NCBI GenBank assembly: GCA_026713105.1
Contig: JAPOPC010000077.1
Coordinates: 18,503-82,502 of the forward strand
DNA: 64,000 nt
Direction: 5' to 3'
Source: Acidimicrobiaceae bacterium
GTDB taxonomy: Bacteria; Actinomycetota; Acidimicrobiia; Acidimicrobiales; Poriferisodalaceae
Shown here: one piece after another, positions 60,473 to 64,000 of the stretch
How positions within the stretch are numbered: the first letter of the stretch is position 1
Layout: each line of letters starts with the position of its first letter
Notes under the pieces: generated by a model
Databases searched by the model: none
Seen by the model: the letters and a program-made list of their open reading frames with translations, nothing else
What the model was told of the DNA's origin: nothing
Position numbers and translations under genes: made by a program

Positions 60473-62263
60473 ATGGCCCACCTGCAGCCGGAGAACTTGG
60501 CGAGTCGCAGCGATGTTCCTGAACGGCTGCATGAGGTGGCCCGCCACCTCCGCGACCAACTGCCCGACGAAGTCACCGTCTGGCTGGAGCGCACCGGAGA
60601 CGGCGAAGGCGCAGCCCTGCAACGCGAATTCGACGGTGGGGTCGCCGCTGACGACGACAGCGACAGCTACTTGGTGGTACTCGACCCCCAAGCGGGCCTT
60701 GCAGTCCTGCAAGCACCGTCCCGACGGCAAATCAAGGCATCTCGCCGTCGGCGGATGCGTCTTGATGAGGACGCCGCGCGCCGCATTGTGGCAGAACGTG
60801 TTGCACGCTTGGCCGGCGGCGTTGCCAACTGCCCGGTGGACACACTGCCGGTTGAGCACATCTTGGCGTTGCCGCAGACATTTCGCGAGCACACTCGGGA
60901 CGTCAACTCGGAGTTGCCGCTCTTGGTCCGGGAGGATTTTGAGCCAGGCGCACTTCGAATCGCACTACAGCGATTGCTTGGCGGACAAGTGCTGTCCCTC
61001 GGCGTGGTCGAGGAAACACACGTTCGCACGGTTGTGCATCCCGAGATTGTCATTCGGAGCCGGACCGGGGCCATGTTTGGTGCAACCGAAATGGACGGCA
61101 CAGACATCGTGCGAGCGCTGGACCGTGAACAGGAACGCACGGCGCATCACTTGGGTTCGGGATATCGCGTGCTCCGCGGTGTGGCCGGCAGCGGCAAGAC
61201 GCTGGTGCTGACACACCGGGCGCTCTACATGGCGAGCCACTTCCGCACTTGGCGCTTCTTGCTGCTGTGCTTCAATCGGCCGCTGGCCGCCGCACTCCGA
61301 GCACAGGTGGCGGACACACCCAACATCGATGTGCAGACGTTGGATCAGTTGGCGTATCGCCTGCTCAAGAATGCCGACCGCATCGATGCTTCCGAACGCT
61401 CTCCCGACTTCGATCAACGCCGGCGTGATGCCACGGCTCTCGCGCAAGCGAAGAGCAGCGACGAGCGGTACGACATGGTCTTGGTCGATGAGGCGCAGGA
61501 TCTTGGGGCAGATGGTCTCGAACTGGCTTGGGCCATGCTCAAGCCGGGCCGTGATCACTTCGTCATGGCACTCGACGGCGCGCAACGCATTTATCGGGGC
61601 AAACGCCGTTGGAATCCGCCCGGCTTGACGGCACAGGGGCGCACCAAGATCTTCGACGTCAACTACCGCAATACTGGCGAGGTTCTGGAGGCGGCGCTGT
61701 TGGCGCTGGGCGACGCAGTGCGGCGAGGAAACTCGGGCGAGCAGGGGGACGACCTCGACGTCTTCGTGATGCCTGAGCACGCAGCCCGTCGCGGGCCGGC
61801 GCCGGTGATGCTCGCTTGCGGTTCCATGGGTGCCGAAGTCGACGAGATCGTGAAGGAGGTGGCGCGGCTGAGAGACAACGGCGTAGCCCCTGAGCACATC
61901 GCGGTGCTGTCGGGTTGGCCGGATCTGCGTAGAGAAGTACTGCGTCGCCTCAGCGACGCCGTGGAGGTCAAGGGCTCACAACGTGACACGGTCGCTGATG
62001 CCTCGGGCATCGTGCCGGTCGCGACGCTGCAGATGCTCAAAGGACTCGAGTATCGGCATGTCATCATCGGAGGCGCCAACAGCATCTGGGTTGGGGACGA
62101 CGAGCCAGCAGAGCAGGACCGTCAGCGTCGTCGGCTGCTGTACGTCGCCATGACCCGTGCCAGCGAGTCGCTGAGGGTGACCTACTCCGATTCAGGGATC
62201 ATGGACGCAATCAGCCAGCTGCCCGAACTGCATCCGTCTGCGGCAATTCCGACAGCGGAATGA
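60473..62263 (+). CDS. superfamily 1 (UvrD/Rep-like) helicase with NERD-like N-terminus
   Basis: The 596-residue product has Walker A GVAGSGKT (236-243), motif II DEAQD (339-343), VNYRNTGEVLEAALL and the C-terminal TLQMLKGLEYRHVIIGG and YVAMTRASESLRV motifs of UvrD-type helicases. The first 200 residues contain YLVVLDPQAGLAVLQAP, reminiscent of the NERD nuclease-related domain, but its catalytic residues are not clear. ATG 60473 has GGAG six bases upstream; a TTG directly after the previous stop is an alternative. Same-strand proximity to the triple fusion suggests one pathway. Confidence 0.82.
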   Translation: MAHLQPENLASRSDVPERLHEVARHLRDQLPDEVTVWLERTGDGEGAALQREFDGGVAADDDSDSYLVVLDPQAGLAVLQAPSRRQIKASRRRRMRLDEDAARRIVAERVARLAGGVANCPVDTLPVEHILALPQTFREHTRDVNSELPLLVREDFEPGALRIALQRLLGGQVLSLGVVEETHVRTVVHPEIVIRSRTGAMFGATEMDGTDIVRALDREQERTAHHLGSGYRVLRGVAGSGKTLVLTHRALYMASHFRTWRFLLLCFNRPLAAALRAQVADTPNIDVQTLDQLAYRLLKNADRIDASERSPDFDQRRRDATALAQAKSSDERYDMVLVDEAQDLGADGLELAWAMLKPGRDHFVMALDGAQRIYRGKRRWNPPGLTAQGRTKIFDVNYRNTGEVLEAALLALGDAVRRGNSGEQGDDLDVFVMPEHAARRGPAPVMLACGSMGAEVDEIVKEVARLRDNGVAPEHIAVLSGWPDLRREVLRRLSDAVEVKGSQRDTVADASGIVPVATLQMLKGLEYRHVIIGGANSIWVGDDEPAEQDRQRRRLLYVAMTRASESLRVTYSDSGIMDAISQLPELHPSAAIPTAE

Positions 62264-62319
62264 CCTGCATCAGATGAGGTCGTACAACATATGGTGCAAT
62301 ACATGGCAGACTTCCAGAC

Positions 62320-62547
62320 GTGAAGCAGACAACGATCTACCTGCCCGACGAGCTCAAGGAACGACTTGAGCGCGCTGCGGCAGAAGCCCGTTGCTCTGAA
62401 GCCGCGCTGGTGCGTGAGGCGCTCGACGAAGCGCTCGCACGGCGTGAAGTGCGCCCGACGACCCCGTTGTTCAGCGAAGGCTGGGGCGATCCCGAGATCG
62501 CAGACAACGTCGACGAGCACTTGGCGCGCACCGGCTTTGGTACGTGA
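62320..62547 (+). CDS. vapB: VapB-type ribbon-helix-helix antitoxin
   Basis: The 75-residue product begins with a ribbon-helix-helix DNA-binding domain (KQTTIYLPDELKERLERAAAEARCSEAALVREALDEAL) followed by a tail (FSEGWGDPEIADNVDEHL) that would fill the toxin site. The start is GTG 62320, and its stop overlaps the toxin start by four bases. The 56 bp upstream contain CATATG and an AT-rich patch that may be operator and promoter. Confidence 0.82.
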   Translation: MKQTTIYLPDELKERLERAAAEARCSEAALVREALDEALARREVRPTTPLFSEGWGDPEIADNVDEHLARTGFGT

Positions 62548-62963
62548 TCGTCGATACGAGTGTCCTGTTGGCGGCCTTCGTGCCGGACCAGCGGTTGCAT
62601 GAGGCCTGCGCTCGTTTACTTGCAGCGAGCCGTCCTCTCGTAGTCTCACCATTCGTCCTGGCCGAGCTTGACTACCTCACCGCTCGAATCGCGGGTGTCG
62701 AGGCGGAACTGGCCGTTCTCGAGGAATTGTGCTCAGGCGCGTACGAGATCGCTGGATTCGACGCGATTGATCTGGTGCGAGCACACGCCGTCATCGAGCG
62801 ATACCGCGACTTGCCGCTTGGGTTGACCGATGCGTCGTTAGTCGTGCTCGCAGACCAGCACAGCGAAGACGCGATCGCCACGCTCGACGAGCGTCACTTC
62901 CGCGTCGTCCAGTCGCTCCGCGGCAAGCCATTCCGCGTGCTGCCAGCGGACCGCGAGTTCTGA
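62544..62963 (+). CDS. vapC: VapC-type PIN domain toxin
   Basis: The 139-residue product has an intact PIN domain: first Asp in MIVDTSVLLAAF, Glu in SPFVLAELDYL, Asp in LGLTDASLVVLAD and the final acidic residue in TLDERHF. PIN toxins cut RNA with Mg2+ and are held by VapB. GTG 62544 overlaps the vapB stop as GTGA. Unlike the remnant at 8161, all catalytic acids are present. Confidence 0.85.
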   Translation: MIVDTSVLLAAFVPDQRLHEACARLLAASRPLVVSPFVLAELDYLTARIAGVEAELAVLEELCSGAYEIAGFDAIDLVRAHAVIERYRDLPLGLTDASLVVLADQHSEDAIATLDERHFRVVQSLRGKPFRVLPADREF

Positions 62964-63003
62964 AGTCCTTGCAGGTGCGAGACAACGCCTCCGCTCTCGT
63001 GCG

Positions 63004-63105
63004 TCACTGTCTCCTTTTCCGTTTCGGCCAGTGTTCCCAGATCCAGAGCCCCACGAGCCACAAGCCGATGAAGGGTAGGACGCGGATCCAGAACTCGACG
63101 ATCAC
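63004..63105 (-). CDS. 33-aa single-span membrane microprotein
   Basis: A GTG directly after the stop of the next gene (TGA then GTG, no gap) opens a 33-codon frame: a hydrophobic segment WIRVLPFIGLWLVGLWIW followed by a strongly basic tail (PKRKRRQ). This is a textbook single-span topology with the tail in the cytoplasm. Direct abutment suggests translational coupling to the 208-residue membrane protein. Confidence 0.5.
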   Translation of the reverse strand: MIVEFWIRVLPFIGLWLVGLWIWEHWPKRKRRQ

Positions 63106-63732
63106 TCAGCAGTCCCAGTTGGGCTGGAACTCGAGACAGTAGCTGCGGAGCTCTTCGGCGCTTGCGTCCACTTGGGGCCAGAGGCGTCGCTCCGCTTCTT
63201 GGAACTCCGGGGTTCCCTCGCAGGTAAGTTCGAAACTCACCCGCCGGTTCCTTTCCGCAACGATCGCAAGCATCGCTTCGTCGTACCTCTCCCGCGCCGC
63301 TGCAGTGCGGTCGGATACGGGTATGCGGTCGGCCATGTGGTAAAGCTGAACCACCTCGACGAGTTTGTGGATGTAGTTGCCGCGGACGAAGTGGTCCTCG
63401 AGGCGGCTCTCACAGAAGTCCTCGAGGCCGGGTGGCAGGGAGTTGCTGGGAGCAGTCATCGGCGGGGCCGTGGCGACGGGGGCCTCGCTGCCGACGCGGG
63501 GCAGGATTTCGGCAGAGTCCGCCGATTGCGGCGACCTCGTTTGCTGGGTTGCTGCAGGTGGGCCGCTCCTGAGCAGGTCGGCAACTCCGACGCCAGCCAA
63601 TAAACAGATAGTCACGAGTGCGACGAGGGCAATTGCACGAGTCCGGCGTTTCGATTCCCGGGCGAGGAACAAGTCCTCAAGCCGATCAAGACGCTGCTCG
63701 GGGTCCGGGAGGGGTTCTTCGTCACCTATCAA
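63106..63732 (-). CDS. single-pass membrane protein with extracytoplasmic domain
   Basis: The 208-residue product has a short charged N-terminus (PEQRLDRLEDLFLARESKRRTR), one membrane segment (AIALVALVTICLLAGVGVADLL, about 32-53), a Pro/Ser/Ala-rich linker, and an outer domain with Cys residues (DFCESRLEDHF, SFELTCEGTPEF, SYCLEFQPNWDC) that may form disulfides. No family is recognised. The likely start is a TTG at 63732 with GGGGG upstream. Confidence 0.6.
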   Translation of the reverse strand: MIGDEEPLPDPEQRLDRLEDLFLARESKRRTRAIALVALVTICLLAGVGVADLLRSGPPAATQQTRSPQSADSAEILPRVGSEAPVATAPPMTAPSNSLPPGLEDFCESRLEDHFVRGNYIHKLVEVVQLYHMADRIPVSDRTAAARERYDEAMLAIVAERNRRVSFELTCEGTPEFQEAERRLWPQVDASAEELRSYCLEFQPNWDC

Positions 63733-63912
63733 GTGGCCCCCGTCGAAATCGGGTGTCGGGCATGATCGCCGTCAATGCTGTCACAGCCGAATTGAAGGGA
63801 ACCATGCAAATGCTTGACCCCGAAAGTCGGCTTGGCTGTAACAGTGCACCAAGAGGAGTGCAGAGGATGTCCCATTTGCTGTTGAAGTCGCTGCGGGTGG
63901 TGGCTCCGGTTG

Positions 63913-64000
63913 TCATGCAGCGATCGAGTGTTGGGCAGTATTGCAGGTGGGTGTGACTGTCTCGGCGTGACGGGCGAGCGCGGCGACGAGTTGGGGCATC
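63913..64000 (-). CDS. C-terminal fragment of a gene running off the right edge
   Basis: The minus strand is open from the window edge to a TGA at 63913-63915 and would encode MPQLVAALARHAETVTP and a short tail. Only about 28 residues are visible, so the family cannot be told and the call is tentative. Between it and 63732 no gene is seen. Confidence 0.25.
   Translation of the reverse strand, partial: MPQLVAALARHAETVTPTCNTAQHSIAA

Noticed and set aside
1..64000. tRNA or rRNA genes
   Set aside because: I scanned intergenic gaps for T-loop and acceptor patterns and saw none; a covariance-model search would be needed to exclude them firmly.

Overview
The window reads as chromosome from a GC-rich actinobacterium. 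F420-type luciferase-like oxidoreductases, a DUF222/HNH endonuclease, cell-wall-binding-repeat-2 (CWB2) surface proteins, CaiB/BaiF CoA transferases and a mycobacterial-type DapC all point that way. An uncultured member of the Acidimicrobiia is my best guess, but that is inference from gene content. I see no rRNA, tRNA, CRISPR array, prophage or intact insertion sequence.

Layout. 1-7.8 kb: acyl-CoA and lipid metabolism (M1 peptidase fragment, MaoC hydratase, acyltransferase plus two overlapping CoA transferases, SCO6745-family protein, luciferase-like oxidoreductase). 7.8-9.3 kb: a non-coding and decayed stretch with two palindrome-bearing repeats, an antitoxin with a truncated PIN toxin, and two long poly-C tracts. 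9.3-20.4 kb: four consecutive large secreted proteins. All carry CWB2 modules; one adds a zinc protease, one a CAP domain, and three end in extracellular RCC1-like repeats numbering exactly 7, 14 and 14. 20.4-24.5 kb: a graveyard of hicAB-type cassettes and DUF4143 ATPases duplicated and partly deleted. 24.5-36 kb: oxidoreductase/carboxyltransferase operon, FtsX-type ABC exporter, gluQ, a nitroreductase-SRPBCC fusion, an envelope protein, dapC and an intact MntA-HepT pair. 36-45 kb: two copies of a large unrecognised domain, one fused to a luciferase-like oxidoreductase, with paaK, a Fic protein, NIPSNAP and HpcH aldolase between them. 45-54 kb: HNH and VWA genes sharing a promoter-like motif, an amidohydrolase, an AIM24 protein, and a UGSC-family gene with an in-frame UGA followed by a SECIS-like hairpin. 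55-63 kb: a 1790-residue exonuclease-DinG-RecQ fusion followed by a superfamily-1 helicase, then a VapBC pair and a coupled pair of small membrane proteins.

The most notable items are the probable selenoprotein at 52.3-52.8 kb, the blade-number pattern of the CWB2-RCC1 surface proteins, the exonuclease/double-helicase fusion with its helicase neighbour, and the unrecognised domain that occurs both fused and free.
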